DNA of 64,000 nucleotides. Source: Tretioscincus oriximinensis (lineage: Eukaryota > Chordata > Lepidosauria > Squamata > Gymnophthalmidae). Position 1 is the first letter of the stretch. Every line of letters begins with the position of its first letter. Shown here piece by piece: positions 1 through 12,708 of this stretch. The stretch covers positions 1,685,849 through 1,749,848 of the forward strand of contig JAJVDF010000028.1 of NCBI GenBank assembly GCA_022410635.1, in the 5' to 3' direction. A program made the position numbers and the translations under genes. Under the pieces are notes generated by a model, which was given only the letters and a program-made list of their open reading frames with translations, did not search any database and had not been told where the DNA came from.

Positions 1-1095
1 AAAAAGTGGGGTACCCCAGGGATCTGTACTGGGACACTTGCTTTTCAATATATTTATAAATGATCTGGATGCCGAAGTAAATAGTGAAGTAACCAAGTTT
101 GCTGGCGACACTAAACTGTTCAGGGTAGTGAAAACTTAAAATGATTGTAAGGCACTCCAGAGTGANTTATTGAAATTGGGCGAGTGGGCATCAAAGTGGC
201 AAATGCACTTCAACTTAAGAAAGTTCAAGATTATGCATATTGGGGCAAAGAACCTCAACCACTCCTACCACCTGATGGGAACCAAGCTTTCTGTAACCAA
301 GCAAGAAAAGGATCTNGGGGTGTTGGTCGACAATTCAATGAAAATGTCAACCTAATGTGCAGCGGCAGCAAGAAAGGCAAATTCCATGTTGGGGATAATT
401 AGGAAAGGAATCAAAAACAAGTCAGCAAATGTTGTTTTGCCTCTTTATAAATCTGTGGTGAGGCCCCATTTGGAATACTGTGTTCAGTTCTGGTCACCAC
501 ATCTCAAGAGGGACATTTTGCAACTGGAGAAGGTGCAGAAAAGAGCAACAAAAATGATCAAGGGTCTGGAGCACCTTCCTTACAAAGCAAGGCTGCAACG
601 TCTGGGCCTCTTCAGCCTCNAAAGATTGAAGTGTACAAAATCATGCATGGGATGGACAGGGTGAATAGAGAAAAAATGTTTTCTCTATCACACAACACAA
701 GGGCCAGAGGGNACTCCTTAAAACTGTTGGGTAGAAAAGTGAGAACAGGCAAAGGAAAGTATTTTTTCACCCAGAGGGTCATTGGCCTGTGGAATTTATT
801 TCCTGAAGTGATAGTGGTAGCTAACAGCTTGGATAGCTTCAAGACAGGACAAGACAGGTTTATGGACACCAAGGGTATAAATGGGTACTAGGATGGATGT
901 CTGGATGTTGCCTCCGGGATGGAGCAACAGGCAGGTCTCCTGAAATACCATGTGCAGGAAGTCATGAACAGGTGCATATTTTGCTTTCCTCTGTTCGGAC
1001 TGCCCAGGTGCATCTGGTGGGCCTCTGTGTGACACAGAATGCTGGACTTGATGGGCTGTGGCCTGATCCAGTATGGCTCTTCTTAGGTTCTTATG
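1..1095 (+). mobile_element. CR1/L3-type LINE, 3' part with decayed reverse transcriptase
   Basis: This is the 3' end of a non-LTR retrotransposon that enters from the left edge. Bases 1-120 translate to the C-terminal half of a reverse transcriptase: a [13 protein letters not shown] motif is followed by a catalytic box reading F-A-G-D-T where the family has F-A-D-D. Bases 386-890 carry the conserved post-RT region ([18 protein letters not shown], then FFTQRVIGLWN), spread over two frames. The 3' UTR (about 900-1095) ends in TTCTTAGGTTCTTATG, the short tandem end typical of CR1/L3 elements. The copy is inactive: it has frame breaks and a damaged active site. The same tail recurs at 5098, 52509, 55143 and 61684, so the family is abundant here. 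Confidence 0.85.
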
Positions 1096-2700
1096 TTAAA
1101 TCCTCAATTTTTAGGATTTTTCACTCTTCGGAACCTGTTGAAAACCCATCTAATTACTGAGACAGTTGATAATCAATATACTTTTATTTCTGTGAGATTT
1201 GCTTTTTTCTTTTTGAAATATGTGGTTTTTGACTGTAGATTTTTTACTCTTCTTTTTTTAGCTCTGTTCCACTTTTTTGCAAACCAGCATGAGATCCAGA
1301 GGAAGGGTGATCTAAAATAATATAAACAAACAAACAAACAAATAATGCCATATAATCTAAAATTCTGCTTCTAGACTTACAGCAACAATGTGATCTTATG
1401 ACCGTCTTCAGGGTGATCTTAACACTTCAGTGACGGACCACTAAAATTCAGCAATGTGTCAGATTATGCCCTAATATGCTCTTTAAATGCTTTTTGTAGC
1501 ACATGAATGTAATCTTGAACCTCATTTAGAATTACTTTTTATATGTCAATAAAGTTACCAAGAACTGAACTGGAGGTTCAATTTTTATTTGGTTGTTTTA
1601 CATTTTATACTCTTTTATTATATGTTTTACATTGACTGATTGCAACCTATTTTGAGGTTTGGGATTACCAATGCGATGGAATCAACCTAACGAATTGTTG
1701 CATTTCTTCATACCTGTAAATATTATTTCATAATTCAAGCCTCTGTATTTAATATTCCATAGTTTATAATAAAGATTATTTGCTCTTGTTTAAAGTTACT
1801 GTAACTTTAGCTTGCAGTTTGCTTTCTACTTTGCATATCCGGTATAACCACCTTTTGCCATCTTTTTATAATACCCTAGCCCAGCCCCCTTGCTTCAATA
1901 GTAAATTGGCTAATCCTTTATTTCCCCTTCTGGCTGTGTATGTGCAAAGTATTAGCTGTTCAATGGTAGATGGTGTTCTGCTGGCTGCATGGTGGGCAGA
2001 CTGCAGCCAGGAAATGAACTCTGAAGGACTCCAGAACAAAGGAACAGGTTGGGCCAAGGACAGGATGTTTACAGAAGCAAGAGGGAGCCTGGGAGATGTT
2101 TTGTACCAACTGACTGCCTGTAACTCCTCCTGGGAGGGAGGTTTTAAAAGACCTGGCCACCAACAATCTTGGTTTCACTTCCTCCTTTCTTTTCCTGAAG
2201 TAAACCGTGATTCCACCTGAGGCCTTTTGTCTGTGTGGTTATTTTTGCAACATTCTAAACTTTCTACTTTTCATCTGCTTTCTTTATAGCCAGACTGTTA
2301 TATCTGTAGCCCACAATCACAGCTGGATCCCAAGTCCCTTAAAGGGATAGTGGTAGAGAAATCTAGCTACCGAATCTTTTCTACAACGAATCAACCAAAC
2401 TAGTGTGTTATGCCTAAGTTAAGTTTTTTTTGGTGCCTTAAATTAACTATTACCGATAGTTTATATAGCTTTAAATTAAGGATTTTAAGTGCTATGATAA
2501 TTATTTATTACACACAGTAATAGGAATATTGTGTTGGTAACATATTTACATTCTGTAGCTTTAAGAAGCTAAAAGAACAGTTAGGAACCAGAACTGTCAG
2601 ACAATGGAACCAGAGAACAGAAATAAAGTAAATTGCATTCCAAAATACTTAGAAAACATGATGTTGACTATTGTTTCTCTTATCTTACATGTTTCAAAGT
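1096..2700. other. AT-rich 5' flanking DNA without recognised gene
   Basis: I see no coding exon or recognisable transposon. A short (AAAC)n run lies near 1324-1345. The open frame at about 1780-2220 has no recognisable domain and no codon pattern that would support a gene. Confidence 0.5.
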
Positions 2701-2708
2701 ATTGTACG

Positions 2709-2895
2709 CAGTGCTTTTTTTCTAGAAAAAAAGGTGATGGTACTCACCGGCGTCAGCGGCGGCAACGGGGGGTGGCGTTAGCGTCAGCGTCAGCAGCGGG
2801 GGGACGGCGTTAGCGGCGGCGGCGCTAACGCCGCCCCGCCTAAATAAAAGGTGACGGTACTGCGTACCGTTGCGTACCGTCACAAAAAAGCCCTG
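2709..2895. mobile_element. hAT-type MITE with 8-bp target duplication and CpG-rich core
   Basis: The element is 187 bp and is flanked on both sides by the identical octamer ATTGTACG (2701-2708 and 2896-2903), the 8-bp duplication expected of hAT transposases. It starts CAGTGCTTTTTTTC and ends AAAAAAGCCCTG, which are imperfect inverted termini of the hAT CAGTG type. A subterminal inverted pair, GGTGATGGTAC and GTACCGTCAC, follows. The interior (about 2740-2850) is strikingly GC-rich, with at least 15 CpGs in roughly 100 bp and GCG/GTTAGC-like units, and includes a small palindrome GGCGTTAGC / GCTAACGCC. It has no coding capacity, so it was mobilised in trans by an autonomous relative. Confidence 0.85.
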
Positions 2896-2903
2896 ATTGT
2901 ACG

Positions 2904-2998
2904 AATGTATGTTTGTATGCATGCATGTAAGTGTGTGTATATGTACAGTACGTACATACATAGGTACATAGCAAATGCTACCATAAATATATTTGTAT
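2904..2998. repeat. Degenerate (GTAT/TACA)n low-complexity tract
   Basis: Alternating purine-pyrimidine sequence built of TGTATG, TACGTACATACATA and similar steps directly follows the hAT target duplication. It is imperfect and carries no gene. Confidence 0.55.
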
Positions 2999-5097
2999 AT
3001 CAAAGGTGATGGATCTTAGTTGTCAATAAATGTGTAGATTGTTCATTTGGGAAAGTGATATTAATTTCAGAATGTGTTACATGAAGGTCTTTTCAATTAT
3101 TGTTAAAGCTTTCCAAAGTGCATCTCACAGCTTTTCCAGCAGGTCTGATCTGTATATACTATTAACACTTGCTTTTCAGAAGTGTTTATTGGCACCATAA
3201 ACATTCCGTTTCCAAGATTTGTCTGGTAGAGAAAGCATTTTTTTATGGAGACACTGAGGTTAATCCCTTTTCTAAACATTTGCACTGGATTTAGAGCAAG
3301 GAAGATTTTGCAAATTGCATTCATATTCTTGACTAGCCTGGGAAGCCATTTGGCTTGTGAAACCATGTCTTGAACTAAGCTGTTCATTTTATTTGAACGC
3401 ACTGTTGAAATGATTAAAGATAGGTTAAGATATCAATATTAATAGGATCAATGTGATAGTGAGAGTGTAGTCACACAAAGAGGGGAAAAAATAATAAAGA
3501 TGTCACATAATCTAGAGTCTGTGTAAAAACATGCTATGACCATCAGTTATCCGACATTTTTGTGTACGTATGCCTAGTGATGGCATAATTAGCAGTGACT
3601 GCAATATACAAAAAATAATTACAGTTCTAAATCTCACTTTATTTAATCCAGACATTTACTTTAAAACTGAATGATTTTGGTATCTGAGACTCCAAGGAAA
3701 TGTTGGCAGTGGAAAAACTAACCTACACCAGATGGCAGAGGCCAAAGAAATANGATAAAATATGGCTGCCATTCTTACAGTTCTCAGTGAAGCAGAACCC
3801 TGAGAGTAGAAAACCTGTGAAAGTGGCAAACCTTTTCTTTTGCTTACATTTCCCTTTGCTACTTAGCAAACCTGAGAGGTATTGTATCATCACATATCAA
3901 GAAAATAATATGCCAGACTGTAGGAACAGGTGGAATATGTTTATCTGTTACAACACTCCTCTGAAAAGGAAAGATTGAATATACTTCTTTAGATTTCTAC
4001 AGCTGCATCCATTGAAATATGAGCACCCTGCTTTGGTTCCTGCAAAACTAAACAGAAATTAACACAGAAAACATGATCACTGGTTTTAATTGAATTATTT
4101 TGCTATGAAATGGCTTGCTCTACACATGTCGTACAAAAATGTGGGAAAAGAGCACTCAAATGCCTTGAAGTTATGAAATCCCTTGAGAAGGAAACAGATT
4201 TTAATTGCATTCTTTATGGGGAAGGAAAGAGACTTAACAGTCGATTTTTTTTTCTGAAAAAAGTATCTAAACTGAAAATTTAAAAAAGAGATAAATGAAA
4301 ATAAAACACAATGAGCTTATAGAATGCAAGCTAAAAAATTTTTTTTCTATTTGCTTAATTGGAAGATTTCCCAGGTGTAAAACCAAATTGCAATGGTTAA
4401 AATAGTGTTAGTTCTGTTAGTTTTATTTCCTTCCTTTTTAAAATAAATAAATAAAACGATACAATTTTGAATGTGAATGCAAAGCCTCTTTTTGTGATTA
4501 AAGTAAGCATTAGCATGCCATCTCTTATTGCTAGGCAACGTTGAGGAATGCAAATTCATCAGTTCTGCACAGTGCAACTTTTGATTTCACCTCCAACAAT
4601 AAAAAACATAGCTTACTAGATGCCATTGCTATTGGATGTGTCCCAGGAACAAATATGACTATTACTNGCAGAAACAAATCACTGGCATTGGGCAAGAAAA
4701 AGCTTGCTAAATTTTAAGCCCTGGCACATCACTAATTGTTAAATTCACTCCCTTTATCAGTCTTGGCTTTTTTTTTTTTTAGTTTTTCTTATTCTCTGAT
4801 TGCCTTTTAGGTAAACACTAATATATAAAACCAAATTATTTTTCAGCTTATGAAACATACTTTAACCATGACACAGCTATGCCAGTTATTGGATAAACAA
4901 TGTGCATTCATTTAAGCATTTCTTCCTTCTACAGGACATATTTGAAGCTCATTTTATAGTGATCTGACAATTGTAAACTATGGATTTAATGGTTCTAGGA
5001 AGAATCCCCTTTCAATACAATTATTTTGCCTGAAGATGTAGCAAATTAGACAGTCCTTCCATTCGTGTCCAGTAACATACTGAATTTTCACATCAAA
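2999..5097. other. AT-rich flanking DNA, nothing recognised
   Basis: I find no exon with splice sites, no RNA gene and no clear transposon end. Short open frames (for example 3103-3402 on the minus strand) have no recognisable motifs. Confidence 0.45.
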
Positions 5098-5497
5098 GTA
5101 CTGCTTTCTCTATCACACAAAACTAGGATCAGGGGGTATTCCTTGAAACTGATGGGCAGAAGAGTGAGGAAAGTGACTTTCACCCAGAAAGTCATCGGCC
5201 TATGGAATTTACTTTCAGAAGAGGTGATAGTAGATAGCTTTAAGATATGATTAGGCAAGTTCATGGAAGCCAAGGGTATAAACATCTACTAGGGTGGATG
5301 TCTTGCTACTGCCTCCGAGATGGAGCAACAGGCAGTATTCCTGAAATGCCTTCTGCAGGGCGTCGAGAATAGTTGAAGATTTTGCCTTCTTCTGTTCCAG
5401 ACTGCCCAGGAGCAATCGGTGGGCCACTGTGTGAGACAGAATGCTGGACTGGATGGGCTCCAGCCCAATTCAGCAGGGCTCCTCTTTTGTTCTTATG
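5098..5497 (+). mobile_element. CR1/L3-type LINE, truncated 3' end
   Basis: This fragment is colinear with bases 680-1095. The decayed frame reads LSHKTRIRGYSLKLMGRRV and then FTQKVIGLWN. The 3' UTR follows, with a GATGGAGCAACAGGCAG block and a final TTTTGTTCTTATG. The 5' side is truncated, as usual for target-primed reverse transcription. Confidence 0.85.
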
Positions 5498-7627
5498 AAT
5501 CTCCGCTCCCCATCCTAATGTGGACATTCTCCCATGATGATTGGACAAGCTATTGAAAAAATGACATATTCTACTAAATATTGTCCTTTGGTAAGCCTAG
5601 GTAAGTGCAGTAAAAGCCTGAAAGGACCTTTACTGAGTCTAGAGAACAAATCATAAATTTCATAGTTTTCATGCTTATAGTGTGCTAGACAATAGATTCC
5701 AGATATATCATTTCTCTGTTTAATCAGAACCTGTAATACATTAGCCCATGATTATTTATTTTTGTATATCAGCAAAGATATACAACTTGTGAAGGCTTAA
5801 TTTCTTCTTTCTGTGGAAAATGCAAAGCTGTAAAGGAAACCTACCAATCCAGCAAGCAATGAGACCAAGTAGTTTGGTGGAGATCTTTCCATTAGCAAAA
5901 AATCTGTTTTACCCTAACCTCTTTTTGTGCTAGAAGCTGGGAGTTAGGATGGCAAGAACCACTTACTTATTTTTATTTATCTAGAATTTATTTTATCCCC
6001 CCACCTTCATAAAAATGTCAGAGTTATTTATATCAATAATAAAACAATAAAGACAACCCCACTATTAAAATAATAAAAACAGTATTTCAAGGAACTGTTC
6101 CCTCTGAACTACAACCAGGCATTAACATAAATAGTGTAAGAGAGGTTCAAAGGGAACAATAAGATTCTTATAAATAAATGCTGTTAAGTTGCTGTAACCT
6201 CACTGGCAACTCATTTAACCAGAGATCCTGTGTGTGTCATTGGACAGAAAATTGCGCTTTTAGAAATACTGGCTTAAAGTTTGGTCCAAACATTGATAAA
6301 AAATTATTCTTTGTCAAGTTCTTCCATCTTATCATAAGTTCACTGCAACATGGTTTAGATATGCATTTTTTAAAAGCACAATAGAAAGCTCCACAAATGC
6401 TGTGCTGAATAATAACTTTAATAATAACTTAAGGCCTTGGTCACAACTAAGGTTTAGTCCAGCTTCAGTTCACTTTCAGAGAAAGAGAACATATCAGCTG
6501 TTTTCTTTAGGCATTCTCTTCAGAAAACCACTTTTGATTTTGATAATGTGGAAAGAAAATGACTTTTGCTGTTATGTTTCCATTTTGAAAGTGACTTGAG
6601 CTGGATTAAAACTTAGGTGTGACCGTGGTCTAAGAACCATAGTTGTCTCTCCAAGCTAGAACCAACCAACCTACCTATTTACCTACCACGGCAATAGGTC
6701 TGATGCCTAAGATCTGAAAGGAGATTTTTTTTCAAGCATCCAAAATGAAACAGATGTCATTCTTTCTCTTTTAAAAATGCAGATTAAAAATGTGCTCTTC
6801 AAATGTCTTGGAGCAAGTTCATAATTTTATTAATTATTAGAAAGATGCCAAGAAGCTAGAAAGCAGAAATAGTGAATTCAGACTTTGCCTTCTTTCCCTA
6901 AGCACTGAAACAAAAGGCGCTTCTGTTAGTAGCGTGAATGAGCCGTGGCGTGCACATGTTCTCTTAAGAAAGGCCAAGGGTGCAGTTCTATTTTCTTAGC
7001 TCTGCTTTCATATTTATGTGTCTCATTTCCAGCTCATTGCTGATGCCTCCGTTGCACTATCCATCAACACTTTTATCCTCCTTGTTCCTCAAAAAGAACA
7101 TAAAATCCTTTTTTATGTGGTAGTAATATTATTGCAAATAAAAGCAAATACCAAAATCTTTATTAGTCTGCCAAAATAATAAACTATTTAATAAAAGCAT
7201 GCTGTAAAAATAAGGTCATTTGCATCACTCAAATTTCTTGCAGGAAATATGGAGAATTATGGGTCAAAAAGGAGAAAGTGACAACAAACCTTCCTGCAGT
7301 TGATGGAATGCAAGCTTGGAATGAGGGCTACAAACGTACTTGGATTTGCATGTTTGCTGCCTTTAAGTGTTTTTTTAACACTGGCTGGCCCACTCAGGGA
7401 TGCATAAGAAAAAAATCTGTGTTGTGCGTCATGCTGAGATTCCCCAAGTGGGAAAAAGAGACACTGCATTGGTTCCATTACAGCTCATTATTCCAGGTAT
7501 TAAAACCATTTCCAAAGCCCACGCTGACATATGTACCTTAGTTACCCACAATTTATTGTTTAAACTAGTAGAATTAGCCCCACTGCCTTAGGGATACAGT
7601 GGGCTCTAGTATTCTCCCTAAGGCACT
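5498..7627. other. AT-rich flanking DNA; possible old reverse L2-like tail near 5985-6100
   Basis: There is no gene. The stretch near 5960-6100 (ATTTATTTTATCCCCCCACC, then AATAAAACAATAAAGAC) loosely resembles the reverse complement of the L2-type tails seen elsewhere in the window, but it is too diverged to be sure. The rest is unique AT-rich DNA. Confidence 0.35.
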
Positions 7628-7872
7628 GGGCTTAATTCTTCTTTTCTTTTTTGTTTTGTCTTCTCTTCTTCTTTCCTCCCATCCGCTCTCCCTCCCTTTT
7701 TTCTTCTTCTTTTTCTTTTCTTCTTCTTGTTCTCCTCTCCTNCTCCTTCTGTTCTTGTTCCTGCCTTCCTACCTACCTAATTACCATCCTACCTACCTAC
7801 TTGCTTGCTTACCTACCTGGCTTCCTCTCCTGTTTGCTCCCTCCCTGTGTTCTTCCTCTTCCTCCCTCCCCT
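7628..7872 (+). repeat. Polypyrimidine tract with (CTAC/CTTG)n core
   Basis: Over 240 bp is almost pure C and T on the plus strand, first TTCTTCTTTC-like, then tandem CTAC and CTTG tetramers around 7770-7820, then CCCT-rich. Open frames across it are low-complexity leucine, serine and phenylalanine runs and are not genes. Confidence 0.85.
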
Positions 7873-9418
7873 TCAGTGAATTGATGTTTTCTGCCATATC
7901 TCAAGCAGAAATATTAATTCATGAACTCCTGAGTAGCTGATACTTCCCATGAAACTGGTAAATGCTTAGTCTTAAATTATTTTAGTTTTGAAAGATGAAG
8001 ATTACGGATTATGCTGGAAAAGCCAGGCATCAGTTACAAGGTGTACATTATAAAGCATGAANGCTTCTGCTAAGGGATCCTCATAATTTCAAAATTAAGT
8101 CCAAGAGATACTCCATCACAATTAAAATTCAGTACCTGTCCCTGCTATATTGTTCTCTAAACATTGAATTTTGTTGCCTCTCTGTTTCAGCAAAAGCATG
8201 TTTCAATATAACCATCCGTTTCCCCACATAAAGCACGTTTTTTCAGCTATTTCAGAATTAAATGCTCTTTTAAAAACTACTAAGGAGAAAGCAATACTGA
8301 CAACCCCCCCTATCATGCTAGCAATTAGGCTGGTGAGTTTATTGAGGAAGCCATTCAAACGTGCCATCTTCTACTTGCAATCAGAAGTGACACAGCCTCC
8401 AAGATGCTTTATCAGAATTCTGCTGCATAGGCTTTATTGAGCAAACCAGTTTTCTGTAAAACAAGTTTCCTTTCCCTTTTGTTGAGCATTTAATGGAAAC
8501 ACACTGCTATACCTAAAAGCATCTTTGTGAGAGAAATCACTTTATGTTCTTCAGGCAAATTAGAATTTTGTCTTTCATTTGGGTTGTCTATATGAGATGC
8601 TTTTAAGCAACAGATCCCAGTGGTTTCAGGCACTATCACCTAATAATTGACCATGACAGGAGTTATATATCTAGAGCCAGCGGGATGAATGAATTGTATA
8701 TGTCAGGCTCAATTACAAGGTGGAAGACCCAGCAACAAAAAAGACTGAACTGATTAAAGCTTGATGTTGACAAGAGAGCTGACATATCAGAGTTATTTTC
8801 AGGAGATGCGCTCTTCAGAATTTCCTCCCAGATGCTTCAACCAACAGTCAATATCCTCCTGACCACTTTGTCTTTCCTAGTTGCTGTCCATCCAGCTGGC
8901 ATGCCTTATATTACTCACTTCGGTAATTCTTGGCAGCTCTGCCACTCTTGTCACTAGTGCATGTGATAGCAAGAACAGCAAGAAAGTGTGAGTGCTGTAT
9001 TATGCTGGAAAGAAAGCGACTAAGAAAGCAAGTCTTACTGCTTCAACTAAACACAACCTGCAATTTTTACCAAGCATTTCTCACTGATTAAAAGCAAATT
9101 CTAATATCCTGGCTTTGTCAGGGAAAGGGATGATAAACTTGATTTATTCCTATCAACATACAATTCATAACATTGTTTTGCATATAAGTCTCTTCCATTG
9201 TTAAGATCTCTAGTTATCTTGCCACAAAAACTGTTTGCTTTTTAGGACCTTCTTGGAACATGTAAAAAAAGGAAGAGTAAGCAAATTGTCTTAGTCTCTG
9301 AGCAAGCACTAGATGCTCAGATGGAAGCAATGGTTGCTTCTAACTATGACTGGTTCCAAACCTTTGACCCTTTATTGATGGATAGTTTGGCCACAATAAT
9401 CTATGTTCTAATAACTTT
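7873..9418. other. Flanking DNA, nothing recognised
   Basis: I see no exon, RNA gene or transposon terminus in this stretch. Confidence 0.4.
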
Positions 9419-9484
9419 TTAATTGTAAACTGCCCTGAGATCTTTCGGTATAGGGCAGTATAGAAATGCAAATAAATAAATAAA
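9419..9484 (+). mobile_element. L2-type LINE 3' tail
   Basis: The motif CTGCCCTGAGATCTTTCGG, then TATAGGGCAGTATAGAAATG and an (AAAT)n run, is the 3' terminus of the L2-type family also seen complete at 26215-26280. Only the tail is present. Confidence 0.8.
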
Positions 9485-9840
9485 CTTCCAGATTAGACTA
9501 TTGTAATGCACTCTGTTTGGCATGTCCTTGAAGTTAGTTTAGAAGCTGCAGCTGGTGTAGAATGCAGCAACTAGATTGCTGACTGGAATGAATCATATTA
9601 GTCATAAATAAATTGCACTGGTTGCCCATTTGGTACTAATCCCTCTTCAAGGTTTTAAAGTGACTTTTAAGGCCCCAATTGTTTTGGACCCCAAATATCA
9701 AAAGGAACATCTCTTCCATATAAACAATCTTCAGACAAGGTTTTCTTAGAAGTTAAAGGAGTGTAGACATGTGGGAAGGCATTTTTAGTGACAGGCTAAT
9801 GTCAATCACAATGGAAACAAATTCCTAAAACTCTGGAAAA
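9485..9840 (+). mobile_element. L2-type LINE, post-RT fragment
   Basis: The sequence ACTTCCAGATTAGACTATTG and the following 350 bp align by eye with the region after 25748 in the better-preserved L2 copy (same CTATTGTAATGCACTCTGT block, then an AAGCTGCAGCTGGTGTA-like block). It lies immediately downstream of a second L2 tail, so the tail was probably inserted into this older copy. No intact frame remains. Confidence 0.75.
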
Positions 9841-11191
9841 ACTTTGTCAGAGGTTGGACACAAGTGCAGCAAAGGCAGGGAGTCTACAGAACTTCTGAAT
9901 AATCATCTCTAAATGCATCCTTGGCCAGCTAGGCATAGCCCATGATAATCAGGCAGTTTGAGATTGGGTCATCCCAGATCTTAGCAGTAGGATGACAGCT
10001 CAAACTCAGAAATTCTTGTTTTGGCCCAATAGTGAATTCAGCGTTGGTTTTCAAAAAACCAAAATCCCACTCAAAGAAATAACAAGTTAACNGGGGTTTG
10101 CTACCACGTTATTAGGTACCAGCACATCTGAAGCAGCTGATCATCAGGATACGGTCACATGTAGATTCTGACTCCCATCAAGAACTCATGCAGAGGCCAT
10201 AAGCTTAGATCAAGAGGCAAGATCTAGGAGGCCCACGTGGGTATGGAACCTCCTGAGCACCCTTGTGCGCAGTTTTTTATTGGCATAAAATCAGAAGGCG
10301 TGTACAAGAAAAGTGATGTCAGAGAATGGGTGTTCCGAAGGTGTGGTTTGGGACGGACCAGAGGTGGTGACACCTGTGTGACGTTTCTCCATCCTCCCCA
10401 GGGGTGCAGCCTGTGTCAGGAAACTCCAAATATGGGCATGGTTTGGGTGGAACAAGATTGATCTCTGCAGCTTTCAGGACCTGTGACCGGTCGTTCACTT
10501 CCTGGAGAGGTGATAGCCAGAATTTCCTCAGGGCTTCCAGGCAGTTGATTAATGCCATTAAGCCTAAGCTCCTGAGTTAATGAATGCACCTAGAGATAAT
10601 GGGTGCAGGTAAACATGGCACAGCGGGGGGTTGCTTCAGGGCAGGAAGGGAGATTAGTTCTCTTGCAACACCCTGGGCTGGAAAATTCCCCCAAATTTTG
10701 CAGACACGAGGGCTTTGCTTTTGGAGACCAATGCTTCTATACCTTTATATCAAAATATATTATGCCAATTAATATATTCCTAACAGAGAACCCCAACAAT
10801 AAGTACATGTGTAGTATTCTGTAGTACGATGGCAATAGCATTTACATATGCAAATAATGCTGGATTCTAGTATAAATACATAGAATTAAGTACTGAATAG
10901 AAGAAAACAGTTACTTGTATGCCCCTAAAATTTACCCTCACAGTTTGAAGTCAGATTTCTGGGAGAAAACAGAAATAAAAGATTTGTAAACATTCAGATA
11001 TTACAGGATAGTNAAATGAGGTGCAATGATCAAGTCAACTTTTCAGCTTGGCTGTCCATATTGACATCTTGCTACTCTCTTGCTTCAAGCATGGGCATCT
11101 TTAGTTCAAACTACAAGCTGACAGGATTAAGTTGTTGAGAAGCACAGCTTATCAAAAATGTTTTCAGAAGGAAGCAATGTCTAAAACCATG
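9841..11191. other. Flanking DNA, nothing recognised
   Basis: No gene or clear repeat is seen. Open frames around 10237-10770 lack known motifs and are probably chance. Confidence 0.4.
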
Positions 11192-11350
11192 GGCCCTGTC
11201 CCCACTGAGCCTTATTCTGGGCTATATCTTGAAACAGGAGCCTGCCATCTACATGCAGGTAGATGGGCCTGCCAGGGTCTACAGTAGCATGTGGATAGCT
11301 AAGCTCTGTCCTCAGATATAGCCCAGAATAAGGCTCATTGGGACAGGGCC
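11192..11350. mobile_element. Hairpin MITE family A, copy 1
   Basis: This is a palindromic element of about 159 bp. The left arm begins GGCCCTGTCCCCACTGAGCC and continues TTATTCTGGGCTATATCT. The right arm ends with its near-exact reverse complement (AGCCCAGAATAAGGCTC, then GGGACAGGGCC). The loop half holds a CCTGCCATCTACATG block. Two further copies occur at 13353 and 14286 and a half copy near 19334. There is no coding capacity. No unambiguous target duplication is visible, so the transposase superfamily is left open. Confidence 0.8.
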
Positions 11351-12094
11351 ATTCTGGTATATGTGACAACTGCCATATCCTGTGGCAGTCAAGATGGAAT
11401 CTGATCTCAGAAGAAATCTTGTGGTTTTCATTATCATTTGTCCCTTCTGATCCAAATTTACTTTTGCTAAACTTGAATAAGCTCTAAAAATACATATAGT
11501 TTTGGCTTCCCTTACCACTTCTTATGTCTATGAAACTGCTTTTTATCTCTTGGCTTGCCATCCCTGTATATGTTTATCTAGCTAAAGACTTTATATCCAT
11601 TGAACAAGGTTCAGAGATGTCTTGTGCTAGCATTGGTTACCTAACCTTGCACATACCACTCTCTTTTAAGGAACTTAACTGCTTTGATAAAGCTTTTGAT
11701 TTGCTTGCCTTTTGAGAGGCATGAGAATAGCTACCAGTAATTCTCACTGAGAAGGTAAGTGGGAATATTATGTCCTTTCCAAAATGTCAGTCAAGCAATG
11801 GAGGGATGAGGCAGAAATTTGTGCTTTGTATTTGGCTGGTCAGACTAGTCTTTTAATTTGCAATGAATAAAAGTGTGCAGGTAATTCTGTGCAGTTTGGC
11901 AGAATCAAAGGCTTTTCACTCTCCCTGTCCCAACCATTAAACAGTATTTTTTCTGCAGTAGTGGCACTAATTTGCTTTTTTTTTTAGCTAAAATGTTTTA
12001 TTTACATTTTTATAATTTTTAATGAATGTTTTATTGGTGTTTCCCCCCAAAACAAACAAACAAAGGTTCCAACTTGAACATGTTAATACATAAT
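11351..12094. other. Flanking DNA, nothing recognised
   Basis: No exon or repeat recognised between the hairpin MITE and the reverse L2 fragment. Confidence 0.4.
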
Positions 12095-12265
12095 ATATCT
12101 TTTAAAACAGTAACAAACAATATCTGGAGGTGGTGCAAAAAACACAATTTCTTCAACCAAAGGCTTGGTTGAAGAAGTGCGTCGTCCAAGACCTTGAGGG
12201 GGAGACCATACCATAGACTGTGGGCTGCTACACAGAAGACCTTGCCCAGGGTTCCCACTCCTAAA
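12095..12265 (-). mobile_element. L2-type LINE fragment, antisense
   Basis: The reverse complement matches the L2 3' region at 60640-60770: the CTTCAACCAAAGGC block, the CCTTGAGGGGGAGACCATAC block and the GGGTTCCCAC block occur in mirrored order. No tail with (TTTA)n is preserved. The reading frame is broken. Confidence 0.7.
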
Positions 12266-12708
12266 AATCCTAACAGATTTGTAGATATTTTGGCTAAAAT
12301 TGATGGCCTCAAGTAAGTACTTAAGAGTCAATAAGGTTCACAGCACAGAAAACCCACTAAATAAAACTCAGAAATAACTAAACAACAACAAAAGGCTAAG
12401 AAAACCCCCCTACTCTTTATATCCAAAGGATGATGGATAATGTAGACAAATCGTTAGAATTAAAACAGGCTTTAAACCAATTTAAAAATTATCCAACCAA
12501 AGAAACACTTAATCCCCACCATACATCCTGTACCTACTAAATACTGTGCAAACAANAAGATTTACATAAGGATGTACTTTCACATAATATGAGCATCAGA
12601 AATAGGCATGATTCATTTAAAGGCCACAGTAACTTGTGAGATAATTTTTTTGCTAGTGAAAGGCTTTGTATTTTCATCTCTGGTATTCTTGAGAGACTTT
12701 GAATTACA

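Noticed and set aside
2604..2813. Open frames across the GC-rich block near 2.75 kb
   Set aside because: The block is the interior of a hAT MITE; arginine- and alanine-rich translations are a composition effect.
7599..7940. Leucine/serine/phenylalanine-rich open frames
   Set aside because: Translation of a polypyrimidine tract, not a gene.
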